Assembly: GCA_021442155.1 (NCBI GenBank) | Contig: CM038214.1 | Span: forward strand, 53,414,514 to 53,478,513 | Direction of reading: 5' to 3' | Source of the DNA: Cymbidium sinense | Lineage: Eukaryota > Streptophyta > Magnoliopsida > Asparagales > Orchidaceae | Length of the DNA: 64,000 nt | In this document: in pieces, positions 51,001 to 63,018 of the stretch | Layout: each line of letters begins with the position of its first letter | Position numbering within the stretch: the first letter of the stretch is position 1 | Notes under the pieces: model-generated | Seen by the model: the letters and a program-made list of their open reading frames with translations, nothing else | What the model was told of the DNA's origin: nothing | Databases searched by the model: none | Program-made: the position numbers and the translations under genes

Positions 51001-54000
51001 CAGAACTGGTTTTAAACGATTCAGTTACAGGGCAATGGATCTCACGCATTCTTTTTTGAGGCAACACCACTGGTGGGAGTATAGGAGCACTCAAAGCAAC
51101 TACGCTCGGAGCAACATGTACCATACCAACTGAAGTTGTGGCTGAAGCAATAAAAGAAGAGAAGTCACCGTTGATCTTTTGATAAATCAACTTTCAGAGT
51201 AAATTGAAAGAAAGGGGGAGTTACTCACAATTCATCTTAAGCTGTTGCAGGGCTCTAGATGAATCTGTAGAAGGCGATTGAGAAACAGAAGTTCTCTGAA
51301 GCATCTTTCTATTTTGGTAACCAACTAGATGACAATATAAATCCCTGTCCAAGTTGAAAAGGAGGAAGCAAAATCAAAGGCACATAGCCAGAGTCCAATC
51401 ATCAACCAATGTAATGATGGTCAACCCACAAGAATAGCACATAAGTGAAAGAAAAATAAAATTTTATTAGACAGTAAGACAAAGTGAAGCCCAAAGTATT
51501 CTCAATTTCACCATTCATAGATTAAGCCAATCAGCATTTACAATAGTTACTTTTGCGATCACATCGTTTCAGCAACAGCTACTTGGATTGAAGAGAAAAC
51601 TTCTAAACTAGAAGATTATTCTCAAGTTAGAACATTTTTCTCAAGTAGTTCCCATTTGGTAGACAACAAATAAATGATCCCAAAGAAACAATATTTCTAT
51701 GACTAAGTAAAAGTCAAAACCTACTGTTTTACTCCATTTCCAAGTAGTTTTTCTAGCATGATGACATGTTACACTGTTCACACCATAAAAAGGTCCACGG
51801 GAGTGTCCTTGTTCCTCAATCTTCTACACTAACGTATATCATGATTGTGTTGTTTTGGTTCCACCTCATCTCCCATCTACTAACTTGTCCTATCTATAGA
51901 CAAGAACATATGTGAAATGCCAAAGGATTACCACATCCACAACCCTTCAACAGGTAAATAAACAACATTGCATTGATGGCATATACATGACATGTTTCAT
52001 AACTGCAAGTGAGCCTCAACATATATACTATTTTAAAAACCAATGTTCAAAAAAGGCATTTAAAATAACAAAATTAATAACAATATACTTTTAAAAAACT
52101 AAATCAAAGGAGCACAATTTCTTCATGTCAGCTACCACGAAGGGTTGCACTAACATGGAGACTTTATCATTCTATGACTACAACAACAACAAGCCTTCAT
52201 CCCACAAGTCATAGACTTTATCATTCTATGACTAAACAACAAATTTTTTTTATGACCGTATTTTCTTTGCAGGGCAAAAAAAACTAAGCACCACAATTTT
52301 ACATATACTAATATCAAGGAATTATTATTCCAAATGTGCCCTTGATTTTGACTTTCAACTGTTTAATAGTTTGCACTGCTTTGTGAAACTTTTTAGTTGT
52401 TAGACACTGCTTGTTATGGCTTAATAATAGTGTTTTAAATTGATGCATTTTTATGCTAAAATATATGCAATAATGCTGTTTCAATTTCATGCTTAATATT
52501 ACTTTTTTTTAATATCTGGCTTTCTTAGCATTTGACCACAATAGATCCATATAGACTTAAGACTACTATTTCAACATATAATGCTCGTGAAAAAATGGAC
52601 CAAACATGAAATCATTTTTAGAAGTTATGGGAAGAAGCAATGCACACATTTGCATTGTAGAATTATCTTTAAAGGCGGAGATATCAATAGGGTGAAACAA
52701 CACTTCATTAGGATTAAGATAAACATTGGTGCATATAAAAAAGTATAACATGACGTTTATTATCAAATGAAAGAGAATCTTAAAGACATTTCTCAAAAAA
52801 ATCAAGAAGCGGGAGAAGCCAAAGACAATATACACCCATATGGTGATCATAACATTGAGGAAGAGAGAGCTTCTTCCTTTTTCCAAATCAAAGATTTCAA
52901 TTGCATATGCTAAAGATTTAAATAAAAAAAAAGAGAAAGATTGGATGAAATAAAAAATAATTTTTCTCTTAAAATAAATCTTGGGTCATAAAGAGGTTGT
53001 AGATCAAGCTAATATGGAGCTGCAAGGTGATTTTTTGATAGTTGCATGCATATCAATGCCCAAAATTTAGCTTTTACACAAAAAGTTATGATACAACAAC
53101 TATTACACTCAAATATTAATTTCTTCTTAATACAAAATGAGGGTTCATTTTTTGAGAAATTGCCAAAAAAGGTAGGCTTCTAGGTATGTTCAGTGAAAAA
53201 AAATAGCTGCACCTTCATAGCTGATGATTGGAATACAATAGAATTAGAATTTTGATTAATTTATAAGTCCACATCCATGGGGTATATTATTTTTTAAATT
53301 TGATTATGCCTCTAATAAAAAGAAGCATGGGCCACATTGGGTGTTTATTAACTAAAATAGTTGAGTTGATTGATTCCAAAAAAAGAATGTAGTTTAGTTG
53401 GTAACTAATAATGTTATAAATTATAAAAATAAGAGTTACCACATGAAAAGAATGGTAATATTTATTACTCACATTGCATTGTACATTAATGAAATTTATT
53501 TTTAAAAGATATTGGTAGCACAAAAATGTGATGAATTTTGCCAAAATTCTTTGAACATAATTTTATTTGTTTACAGTCATATATTTATATTATCTTAATT
53601 TTAAAAAAATGATGGATTGGAGAGAGAGTGTATATCTTGAAGCAACTTATTTTGCAACACTTCAATTTTGAGGGAACACTACTAGTGTATATGACAATAA
53701 ACATGTAAAGAAAAAGCTGAGCTAGATATAGAGTTGACCTAGAGAAATGTTCATCACCTGAAAAAGTGTATATGATAATAAACATGATTTATAAGCATTT
53801 ATAATAAGTGAGAACTACATTGGCTTAAGTTGGCAAAAAATACTTAAAAAGAAAATTGTAGTTTCTATCATTTTAGATAATAAGTTTTTGAATGATTGCT
53901 TCATTATATCAAAATTATTAGGTCCACTCCAAGGATTATAAAGAGCAGTTGATTTTGATGAAAAGCATAACTTGGTTATATTTACGAAGGAATGTACAAA

Positions 54001-55458
54001 ACAATAAAAACAATCAAAGACATATTTAAAAAAAAATACTAAAGGGTTGTTTTGGATCAATTTTTATTTTCATGTGTGTGTGTTGTTGTTGTTGTAACAG
54101 TGATTGACAACGAAGTGATGGCAACAACACTGAAAGAGATGGTTGTGGACAGAGCGGAAATGAAAGCGTCAGGTGGCTAAGGGTAATAGTTATTTTTAAA
54201 ACCACTTAAAATATCTAAAAAATTATTTTGAGCATTTTAAAAATAAAACAATTTATTTTAAAATGAAAAAATATCAAATATAAAAAACACACAAAATAAA
54301 ATGCTTTAAAAAATAAAAAATAAATATAAATACAAAAATAGAATTGATCCAAATAGGCCCTAAGAGATTGCACAAATCATATACAAGTATTATTAAAAAT
54401 TAATGAAATGGTCAACTGAGTCAGTCTCTTTGCTACATGTTTTTAAACTTTCTTTTCCAAAATGATCAAAAGAGCTATTATCATAATCATGAAGTCATGC
54501 ATGGCTATGACTGAACTTACTAGAAAAACAAAATGGAATAAACATAAATCTATAATTAATTAGGTTTGAATTGATCGGAATAATTTAAATGCTTTAGGAA
54601 GCAATTGCTCTATTAATTCCAAAGAAATACAACTTGTTAACTTATTCATAATATTATTTATAACATTTATGATATTTATGCATTCTTTTTAAATTTATCA
54701 ACACTTGATAATGTTTAGCTGATGGTGAAGAATTTTTGCAAATTTTAGATGTTGGCTACATGTTGTTTGTAGTCAACCTTCTTCCTATTTTGATTGAAAA
54801 AATTGGAGTATTTGAAGTAGATTCATATAAATAAATTAAAAAACATTTGATAAAGAAATATAAATTTAATCGACAAATCATAGCTATGGCGATTATTACT
54901 AATCCTAAAATCTTATATTGACTTATACTTTTGTAGGTTACACCATAGAAAAAAAAAGAATCTAGAATTCTTCTGTCAAAACAAGTATTGACATGGTAGC
55001 TTTTTTTATAGACGTGAAGAGATACCCTTAAACTTAATTATAATGATTAAAGTGTAAAATATGCAATGTTAATGTTAATCTAATTATAAAAGAGCCTAAC
55101 TTGAAATGTAAAATAAATAAAAAAACTCACAACAAATTTTTAATGGAATTTACCTTTATGATTTACATAAAATGATAACTTATTTTAAATATTTATTTTG
55201 TAGATGAAATGAATGCATTGATTATACAGATAAAATACTTAATGATGATTTAGAATATTTTGGAGAGGAAAATTTTGGAGGATATGATATAGAATTTTAT
55301 GCAAATAATGATAATGGGTATGAATGGAGAATATTATTAAATATACTTCATCTTAAACAACATTATTTCTAATATTCTTATTTTTTGTTTTGTTTGATAT
55401 TGTGTCTATAACCAAATTTATGACTTAATAAAGAATGCTGAATGTTTGGATTTATAAA

Positions 55459-55494
<36 letters not shown>

Positions 55495-58400
55495 CATTAT
55501 TATTATTATTATTATTATAATTAAACAATATCTAAAATAGCATGCAATATATTTACACTATTGGGTATCAACCACCATTTTATTTCACCTTATTTTTGTT
55601 TATCTTTTTAGTTGATACTATCCTTTTCAAATATTCTAAATTTTTTTATAGCATTGATTTGCTAATGTAAGAAAATACAAGAGTTCTAATTATTTTTGTG
55701 AATTTTGATTATGACACAGATGATTAAAATTTAAATATAAATAATATTTGAATTTAAAATTATAAAAAAATCATGAATTTGTCTAATATTTGATAAAATA
55801 GTTCTCTTACTATTTTATCATATTACATCATCATTATGCCATTTAATAATAATTAAGTTTTTAAATATTTATTATAGCATTTAAACTTTTGAACTATTCC
55901 TTCTTTAAGTTTAATATTTGGCTTAAGTTTCAAAAACCATTATCCCAGTTTAATATTTGGCTTAAGTTTCAAAAGCCATTATCCCAGGTAAGGAAACTTT
56001 CCTAGCATAAAGCATAAGGATCATTAGATCCATTTCTTCAAAACTTTGAAAAGTTGAAAAGACAATTCTTAAAGAAAAGTAAATGTAGCCATAAATAATA
56101 AGAATTAGTCAATTTTCTAATTAGACTTCTATAATCTAATTTTAAAAAGAGCGAGGCAAAAAACAAATTGTTTAATCCATGACAATAAGACTATAAATCA
56201 AAATAGAACTACATGAGGGTTGGCACAAGAGCTTTGATTGGAAAGATCAATAATTTTTTCCTTTAGCCATTGGACTTAAATCCAATGTTTTAGCCTCAAC
56301 TACTGTATTTCAAATCCTCTCATTTGCTCAACCTATTTGCCCTAAATATCTAATCCTTATATTATTCCTGAACCCTCCCTATCTCATTTCCAAACTCGGG
56401 CTCCTCACAATCTCATAGAGTTGCAATCATAGGAGGGTAATCTCATGAACTCATGGGTATTATCTCAATTCCTCCCTTGACTATCGCTAGTATTCTCTCT
56501 CTTTCTCGCATGAGTCGCTTCTTCCTGTCTCAATTCAAAGTTCTCACTATCTTTCTCAATTTTACGAGTAGAATCCTTAGGCAACTAACTCCTATTGTTG
56601 TTCTTAATCTATCTTGTTCTCTTATTAGTTTTTTACTAATGAATTGAATATTAGACATTTATTTTCTAGCTATATTCATTTTTTGATCCTTAAATAGTTG
56701 GATCTAAAGCTTTTAGTTAAATTATTTTTGGGTTAGATAGTTTGAGAAATTTTAGTAAACAATAATAATCCAATCAACTAGTTTTTAATCTCAATGCTTC
56801 TACTACCTCTCTTCTTTGAGTAGATATACTAATTTTTTGTGTTTATAACTAAATATAGGTTGATACTTAAGTCTTTTCTTACTTTGATTAAGTTGTGTAT
56901 GTCTCAGATCTATTATTTTAGTGTGATAATTAGAAACATATCAAAAATCTATGAGTATTTAAACTAAAAATTATTGTCTCAAACATTTTTTATTTAGTTG
57001 TATGTCTCATGTCTAATAACTAGCCTCTAATTTTGTTATTTTCTATATATTTGTTTCATTCTTTGGTTCAATAAAAAGTCTATTTCAAGTTGTATGTCCC
57101 ATATCTACTATCTATAGCTCTGTTGATTTGATGGCATAATTAAGGGTTTGGATAACCTTTATATCCATTGCAGCATATAACATTATAACAATTATTTTGT
57201 TATTAGCTACTTGGCTAGTTGCTAATTGGTTCTTCAGCATCAAAGTACTCTTTAATTCTGTTACTTGACAAATATAATTTTATGTAGTTAGTGATTTATT
57301 GTTGGGTGTTTTTGCAATTCTTTTGTGATACATATTTATTTTATGTTGTGAGTTTTATGGGTATGTACATTTTGTACTTACTCCAAGCTTAATTTTGCTA
57401 CAGCAAGTCCTCTTAGTACTGTGTTGCAATGTTGATTATACCTCTATAGAAAGAGAATTTCAGTGGCATATGGAGCACATCCTTATGAGATATGAATGGA
57501 ACTCCTTAATAAGAAAGGCTATGATAATTTATTTAAGTTGATTAATTTCAGTGGAATAAATTATAATTCATTTATATAAGGCCATGCAACCACATAGAAA
57601 ACATAATTAAAATACTTATTAAAATCTAAACCGCCAAACATTTAAGTTTCTATAAATCAATTTAAAGTAACCATCTTTCTTGTAGTTTAAAGTTTCCATA
57701 ATTCTTGTAGTTATTCAATCATTGTGGAAATCTGTAGCTGTCATCTAATACTATTGTTGCTAGATTATTGCCAGATTCTTATTAGCGATCGTGTTGGATT
57801 AAGTTTGTTATTTTCTTGCTGACTTATTCTGCTCGAGCTATTGCAGGTGTTTGGCTTGTTGTTGAAATATTGTTATTGTTAGATCTTGTTATATTTAAAT
57901 AAATGTTGCTTGAAGGATAGATACTATGATATTTTGTTTAGATTGATCTATTTTAGTGGATATGAATTATGATTCCTTTATAGTTGAGATAGCATAAGAC
58001 TGTGCAACCCTATAGAGGATAAGATAATAATACTTATATTTTAATCTAAGCCTCAAAGTGTAAGTTTTCATAATTCTCGTTATTCAATTCTAGCAGAAAT
58101 GTATTGTTTTAAGTTGTTGATAATATTGTTCAATTCTTGATGGATTAATTTTGTCATTTTGTGCTCTTGTGATTATTTCATTGCTCATGTTCGGCTTGTT
58201 GGTGGATTTTTACTATTGCTAGATTTTAGATATTGAGGAAATAAATGTTGCTTAATAGCTTAAGGCTATGATGGCTTATTTAAGTCCATTAATATGAATT
58301 TAAAAGATTGTCATATGTAAACTTATTGCATAGGATATAAATTATGTTTCTTCTAATGTTGATATAACATACGATTGTCAACCCTTTGAGGATAGCATAA

Positions 58401-60598
58401 ATAAAAATTAAATGTTAATCTAAGCTTCAAAATTTTTATTTACAAGCTTTTAAACTATGCAATATTCATAAACTAGCTTAATTCACATTTTACTAACAAT
58501 TTGCAATGTCATTATTTAGGACACAGACTTCAAGTTTTAACAATTTGGTTGCTATTTGGCACACATAAAGATGACTATAGGAGCATGTTAATTGTGTTTG
58601 GAGATTTGAAGCATAAATTAATAGATTGAAGTGTTCTTATTTTATAAAAATAGATTATAATTTTGTAATATATTTATTATTTAAGAGTTCAAGTTGACTG
58701 TAATATAAAGTCATTTTCTAAGTTGCAAAATTTGATCTGAAATTAGTTATTGTTTATATAAATTTTGAGTACAAAAATTTGTGATTTTGTTATTTACTTG
58801 CATGTGGATGTTTTCTTCATACAAAAATCATTCAAGTTTCAGGAAATGTTAATAATTCAAGCAGAACAAGCTTATTGACATTAAAGCATACCAAACACAG
58901 ACAAGACATTTGCGGACAATTTGAATATGAGCAGGTTTCAAATAAATAAAAATTCAATTGAGCCAAACATGACCAAACATCCAACTCGTTTTGAAACTCA
59001 ACTCATTTGCATTGCTACATAGCAGGTCTATGGTTAATACCAAGGTTTCAAAATGTGGTTTGATATGGGCTTGGATTAGCAATTAAGTAATTTGAGTCCC
59101 TAATGCCAGGCTGGTTAATTTGGTTTGGTATGGGCTTTGATCATTTTAGTTTGTGGTGATTCCTAGGTTTCAGGATATAGTTCAAGCCATCTATCACACT
59201 GCAAATATTTGATTTTAATATGACTCCAGTTTACCTTACCATTGGAAATGCGGAGCTGCAATTGGGGCTTCTCTCTCTCTCTCTCACTCACTCTCTCTTT
59301 TTAAATTTCCATGTTACCTGCTATTAGACAAGACTACTATAATAGGTATTCTTGATCATGTCACAAGGCCTTCAAGTGTGACCTTTTGACGGTATTTCTC
59401 ATATCGCCACTTTTAGAACTTTAGCTAGAAAATGAAACTGGAATTTAAAGAAAACTAGCATTGAACTGGACTGATTTTATACTAATCTAATGAATTCATT
59501 TAGAATTTATCTGCTTATTTAGAGTTGAGAAATACATAACTAGTGCGAAATATATAAATAAAATACCTAAGGCATGTAAGTGCTAGCTTTTCAAAATTTC
59601 AAATTTATATTTTCTTGTGTTTTGAATGTCAGATGTAGAATTTCTTCAAGTGCAATAAATAACTTTTGGGGAAAATAACTCCACTTTGGAGACTTCTTTC
59701 CATAGTCTAGTTTTATCCAAATTTTTAATATTGGTATTGCAAAAGTTCTAATTTTAGTTAAATTGGCTACAACCAAGATTTCAATTACAGTGTAACAACT
59801 CAACTGCTCACAAATTTTTCTGTGTTTGGAATGTCTCATTGATTTATTTTTTGAATTAATTGATTCTTGCATTAGTTCAGTCTGTGTTTTACATATTTTG
59901 AGATAACACCTAAAGAAAGAAAATTTTATTTATTTAGTGGTCTTTGGTTTGAGTCTTACTTCGATTGTGTAATCTTAATCCATTACACCATCCAAGCTGC
60001 ATTAAAAATCCTATACCCTAAATGTCATCCATCATAAGCTAAATAGACTTCATAAAAGAACATTCATTTATGTTTGTTTCCCTCTGTTAATAAGATATTA
60101 TTATATGTAATTTGATTATGTTTCAAATTTTCAACTGGAAAAAGGCTGCCATATTCAACGCTCAAGAAAAATCTTGATTTACACAAAGCAAATAGAAATG
60201 AAGCAAGCCTTCACAGACTGAAGTGAATTCATGATTACAAATAGCTCAGTTGGAGGCCTACGTTTAAAAAGTAAGAAGAAGAAAAAAAGAAAAACAGCTC
60301 ACCAGTATTCATATGTCATGTCCTTTAAGCGCAACTCAAGCTTTTGATAAATGCTTGATCTCTCAAAATCTTGCTTATCATGTGTAGGCTTGATAAAATT
60401 TGCCTCAAGAACACCTGAGAAACAGTTATTATTGATGAAATAACATAATGCACCCTGACTTAAAAAGTTCACACTTTGCACAAGCCATTAAGTTAAAATA
60501 TTGCTCTAGGCTAGAAAAATAGAATAAAATATGTTAAAGTTATTACCAACAACACCTCTGCCTTTGCCATATGAATTGTGAGCAACTTTCCAAAAGGG
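41939..60598 (-). CDS. MORC-family ATPase, C-terminal part (7 exons; 5' end outside the visible exons)
   Basis: Exons in transcript order are 60598-60547, 60414-60303, 51344-51229, 51141-50948, 43134-43058, 42637-42595 and 42040-41939. All have GT-AG borders and matching phases with no stop until 41941-41939. The first two encode '[18 protein letters not shown]', 'VLEANFIKP', '[20 protein letters not shown]' and '[12 protein letters not shown]', the well-conserved end of the S5 domain of plant MORC (Microrchidia) proteins. The last three encode a Leu/Glu/Lys-rich coiled coil (about 73 residues) typical of the MORC C-terminus. MORCs are nuclear GHKL ATPases that compact chromatin, silence transposons and act in immunity. 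The GHKL exons are not seen between 60.6 and 64 kb. Introns of 8,958 and 7,813 bp carry transposons. Which MORC paralogue it is cannot be decided here. Confidence 0.88.
42195..42265. repeat. CATA/TATACA microsatellite
   Basis: Imperfect tetranucleotide repeats in a MORC intron. The open frame over them is an artefact. Confidence 0.75.
42595..42637 (-). CDS. MORC exon (coiled coil 2, 43 bp)
   Basis: It encodes '[14 protein letters not shown]'. Acceptor TTCTTTTAG, donor GTACTG. A microexon in phase on both sides. Confidence 0.85.
43058..43134 (-). CDS. MORC exon (coiled coil 1)
   Basis: It encodes '[20 protein letters not shown]', 'KRLRE'. Acceptor TTTGTGCAG, donor GTGAGT. Confidence 0.88.
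43986..44016. repeat. (CT)n microsatellite
   Basis: CT repeats with one TTT interruption. Confidence 0.85.
44602..45085 (+). repeat. 5' LTR
   Basis: It starts AGATGCGGGG (3' LTR: TGATGCGGGG) and ends CGGTGTCA. 484 bp. Confidence 0.9.
45088..45099 (+). other. Primer-binding site
   Basis: TGGTATTAGAGC, one base from the common plant TGGTATCAGAGC (methionine tRNA type), two bases after the 5' LTR. Confidence 0.8.
45517..46250 (+). pseudogene. Gag and zinc knuckle of the 5.4-kb gypsy element
   Basis: 45517-45720 reads '[20 protein letters not shown]', '[19 protein letters not shown]', the retrotransposon gag domain. At about 46191-46246 lies a CCHC zinc knuckle '[18 protein letters not shown]', in which the first Cys has become Ser. 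Stops and shifts separate the two. Confidence 0.85.
47100..47775 (+). pseudogene. Reverse transcriptase of the 5.4-kb gypsy element
   Basis: From 47107: '[12 protein letters not shown]', 'VPKKDGS', stop, '[19 protein letters not shown]', '[19 protein letters not shown]'. The active site is Y-F-D-N at 47470-47481 (family: Y[FIV]DD), so the last catalytic Asp is lost. 47560-47775 continues with '[17 protein letters not shown]' and '[17 protein letters not shown]'. Confidence 0.85.
47851..48087 (+). pseudogene. RNase H of the 5.4-kb gypsy element
   Basis: '[20 protein letters not shown]' and '[17 protein letters not shown]' match the Ty3 RNase H start ('F.VE.DASG.GIGAVL.Q') with 'DAF' in place of 'DAS'. 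The frame breaks soon after. Confidence 0.85.
48360..49482 (+). pseudogene. Integrase of the 5.4-kb gypsy element
   Basis: '[13 protein letters not shown]' and '[14 protein letters not shown]' form the HHCC zinc region, and '[10 protein letters not shown]' the first core Asp region, all separated by stops or shifts. 49264-49482 is the C-terminal domain, '[20 protein letters not shown]', '[11 protein letters not shown]', '[12 protein letters not shown]', running to the 3' LTR. I see no chromodomain. Confidence 0.8.
49483..49973 (+). repeat. 3' LTR
   Basis: It starts TGATGCGGGG directly after a purine-rich GGGAGAA and ends CGGTGTCA, followed by ACTAC. 491 bp. Confidence 0.9.
50948..51141 (-). 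CDS. MORC exon (linker with basic patch)
   Basis: It encodes a Pro/Val-rich linker including '[20 protein letters not shown]' and ends 'HKVTVK'. Acceptor TTGCTTCAG was chosen because it keeps phase with the preceding exon. Donor GTAAGA. Confidence 0.82.
51229..51344 (-). CDS. MORC exon (end of S5 domain, Ser-rich linker)
   Basis: It encodes '[14 protein letters not shown]', then a Ser/Thr/Gln-rich linker. Acceptor TTGGACAG, donor GTGAGT. Confidence 0.88.
52159..52234 (-). mobile_element. Tiny RTE LINE tail insertion with 22-bp TSD
   Basis: A 32-bp insert (52181-52212) reads on the minus strand as GGGATGAAGGC plus (TTG)n, the 3' end of the RTE LINEs. It is bounded by two identical 22-bp direct repeats (52159-52180 and 52213-52234). 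This is an extreme 5' truncation by target-primed reverse transcription. Confidence 0.85.
54043..54360. mobile_element. MITE (about 318 bp), Tourist-like
   Basis: The left terminus AGGGTTGTTTTGGATCAATT and the right terminus (minus strand) GGGCCTATTTGGATCAATTC form inverted repeats. The interior is AT-rich and non-coding. TAA stands on both outer sides, a possible 3-bp target duplication of the PIF/Harbinger type. The exact first base is uncertain. Confidence 0.65.
55460..55520. repeat. (ATT)n microsatellite
   Basis: About 20 ATT units with one interruption. Confidence 0.95.
55908..55985. repeat. 39-bp tandem duplication
   Basis: Two adjacent units (55908-55946, 55947-55985) differ at one base. 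Each contains 'TTTAATATTTGGCTTAAG'. Confidence 0.9.
57500..58500. repeat. Degenerate tandem triplication (about 340-390-bp units)
   Basis: Three diverged units begin near 57510, 57900 and 58245 around 'AAATGTTGCTT' and 'GGCTATGAT'. They share 'GGATA(T/G)..AATTATGATTCCTTTATA'-like text, 'CAACC..AGAGGATA' and 'TCTAAGC(C/T)TC', and a 'TTGCTAGATT' end. No coding frame. It may be an old element or a local tandem array. Confidence 0.6.
60303..60414 (-). CDS. MORC exon ([15 protein letters not shown])
   Basis: This is the most diagnostic exon: '[20 protein letters not shown]' then '[14 protein letters not shown]'. The usual form has E-P-A-H where this has K-P-T-H. Acceptor TTTCTCAG, donor GTGAGC. 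Confidence 0.92.
60547..60598 (-). CDS. MORC exon (S5 domain, PFWKV)
   Basis: It encodes '[17 protein letters not shown]'. Acceptor TGTCTGCAG, donor GTAATA. It starts in phase 0, as expected if the preceding exon ends with the family motif 'VYHKNRLI[RK]', which I could not find further right in the window. Confidence 0.88.
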
Positions 60599-63018
60599 CT
60601 GCAGACATCAAAAAGTCAAAAGATACATACCCCGGATACTAAATGCATGATACAATTAAGAATGCTCCAATGAAGAATAGAGCTGCAGAAGACAGAAAAT
60701 TTACATTAACTGATTTAAATGCTTTTTATTAGATTGGAATGTTGACCGTTGAATACAAAAAAGAATTTGAAAAAAAAAGGATCTGGGTTTTTTCAACAGG
60801 TAAGTGTTCGCTTTCCATCAATCAAGTTAGTAGAAATTCAGTCCTTCATATCTTTATCCAAAAAACATCCGGAAATATAGTGCAACAGAATTGGCACAAG
60901 CACGCAGATAAATGCCCATGTATCCATTTCAACAAAATTCCTTGAAGAATCCAAGTGGAATCTATTAATTTTGAAGGCTTTCCTGAGCCACTTAACTGCA
61001 ACAACATTCCTTGAAGAATCCAAGTATTTTTTTCAATATTTTCATTGACAAAAGTCTTGCTGAAGGACAAGAGAATGGGAGCGGGAGCTGGAATTTGACT
61101 ATCTATTTATGTTTCATGGGGTTCTTCATTATGTATATTCCCTCATTGATTAAAATGAATGAATGGGGATATAATAAACAAAGAACTTGAAGGGTCACAG
61201 ATAAATGGGCCAAAGAGAAATGAAAGGTTAAGGTCTTATACATTAACCTCTCCCCACATCCCTTCAGACGGGACACCTCACATGCATAATACACACCATT
61301 CATGCCATTGCCTATCACAATCCTATTCAACGTTAAAGAATGCATGTAATGAATCATCATTGCCAAAAATATCTTATCCCAAACATTTGTGATTTGCTTT
61401 ATAAATTCTCCTTCATTTATTATTATTTAGCTCTGAGTAAGTTATTACCTCTAGTTTACACGAATTCACTACAGAACTTCTAGCTGGTTTACTTTGGAAT
61501 GCTTATTTTCCTTCCTATCCTATTCAAGTTACTTCCATCTACGATCTACCTGAGTAGATATAGTGCATTCTGTTCTCAATTGTATTATAAATTCCTCTTA
61601 ATTGTATTATAAATGCCTAAATCACCAACTTCTATTCTCACCACCGTGTCTCCAAAAAGAGCTACTTCTTTCTTTCTAATATAATACTTTCTAGTGGGAT
61701 AAAGGCTTTGTTGTTGTTGTTGTTGATGTTGTTGTCCATTCTTCCTAATTTAATGACACAACCATACTAACCTTCAAAATTAAATCACTTAACTAATTTA
61801 TCAGTGATTTATAACATTATATAGCTTAGTAAATCAAATTGTAGATCTAAAAACATACAATAAAATCTTCATGATATTTTTTTATGACGTAGTACACTTG
61901 AGGCACCTGTCCATTAGACCATATACATGTAAGTGATATCCTTATCCTCATCTATATCCTTAATTTTTATGTACAAAAATCAAAGTTACTTAAATCTACC
62001 ATGCATTATTATTTTGTTACCTTTCAACTCTATTGATTGCTAGGTATCAACTCTATTTCAAGAGAGTTGCAGGTTGACCTGAATGTTTTTTATATAATTT
62101 TGACAAAATTCCATTACCATTAGAAGAACTGGTATCAACAAGTTTTTTTTTCCATACAAACATGCTTGGTTATGATTAACCAAACAAAATCATCAAGGCC
62201 ATGACATCAAAAATCACTGACCTTCACAATCGCTCCATCTGTAAGCATGAGACAAGTTTTAAAACTTGGATTTGTCTGCCTATGCAATGAAACCAATGTA
62301 TCTACATAGAAGGTTTTACAATTGGACCAAACTAGCAAGTTCAATTGGTTTAACCATGAACCACTGAATTGGCATTTATCGATTTAGCTTAATTTAGAGA
62401 AAAAAAAACTAATCTGGCAAAGAACTGAGGAAAACTTGCTCAAACTATGGGTAAAACTGAAGAAGCATTCACTATTATTAAGAAATGAATGATGCTTTTG
62501 TTGCACAAAGTTTAGTCCAATTGAAAAAAGATCATATTTTAGTTGACTCAAACTTTTTCTTGGTTAAGCATTTAATGGTTAGGTTGCAGAAAGATTTCAA
62601 AAGCCTAAATAGTAAAATAGCTTAACTAGCTCATTGCTATCATTTAACAATATTCTAGAAAAATATTTTCATCTTTTACTTGTTTGATTAGAAATTAAAA
62701 TGTAAAGATTTATTAAAATGTAAAACTTATACTATTTTTTCTTTCTAATAAATATTATTTTATTTTTAAAAATTAATTGCACTATTATTATATGTACTAT
62801 GTCATTTAAATAACTAGTACATATTTACGTAATCATAGTTCAACCACCCCCAGTCAAATACAAGTTTAATGTTCGGTCCAACTATTAAAATTTTACATTT
62901 TAGTCAATCCATGTAATCATGGAAACCAATAAAAAGCATATGCTTGTGAAACTAAGATATAGTAAAACATATTAAAAGGATGCTGGAGGTGAATGAAATA
63001 TTTGAAATGTAATTTGGT
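60599..63018. other. MORC intron or 5' region, no exon recognised
   Basis: I found no MORC motif here on the minus strand. It contains a 26-bp repeat ('ATTCCTTGAAGAATCCAAGT' at about 60938 and 61007), a 20-bp duplication ('AATTGTATTATAAAT' at about 61579 and 61600), and an RTE-type tail (61686-61733). Confidence 0.5.
61686..61733 (+). mobile_element. RTE-type LINE 3' tail
   Basis: GTGGGATAAAGGC followed by (TTG)n matches the 3' end of the other RTE copies, here on the plus strand. How far the insert extends to the left is not clear, and I saw no flanking duplication. Confidence 0.6.

Larger units (their letters stand above)
51345..60302 (-). other. MORC large intron (9.0 kb)
   Basis: Phases on both sides join directly (..TG|G..), so no coding exon is needed in between. 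It contains an RTE tail insertion (52181-52212), a MITE (54043-54360), an ATT microsatellite, a 39-bp duplication, a degenerate triplication (57.5-58.5 kb) and a CT microsatellite (about 59270-59301). The rest is AT-rich without recognisable features. Confidence 0.75.

Noticed and set aside
60630..60700. Possible MORC exon just upstream of 60598
   Set aside because: A CAG...GTATGT pair exists and one frame is open, but the text does not match the expected MORC motif before 'PFWKV' and the phase does not fit.
61103..61366. 87-aa minus-strand frame near the MORC 5' side
   Set aside because: No MORC motif, no fitting splice sites, and it overlaps an opposite-strand frame of equal quality.
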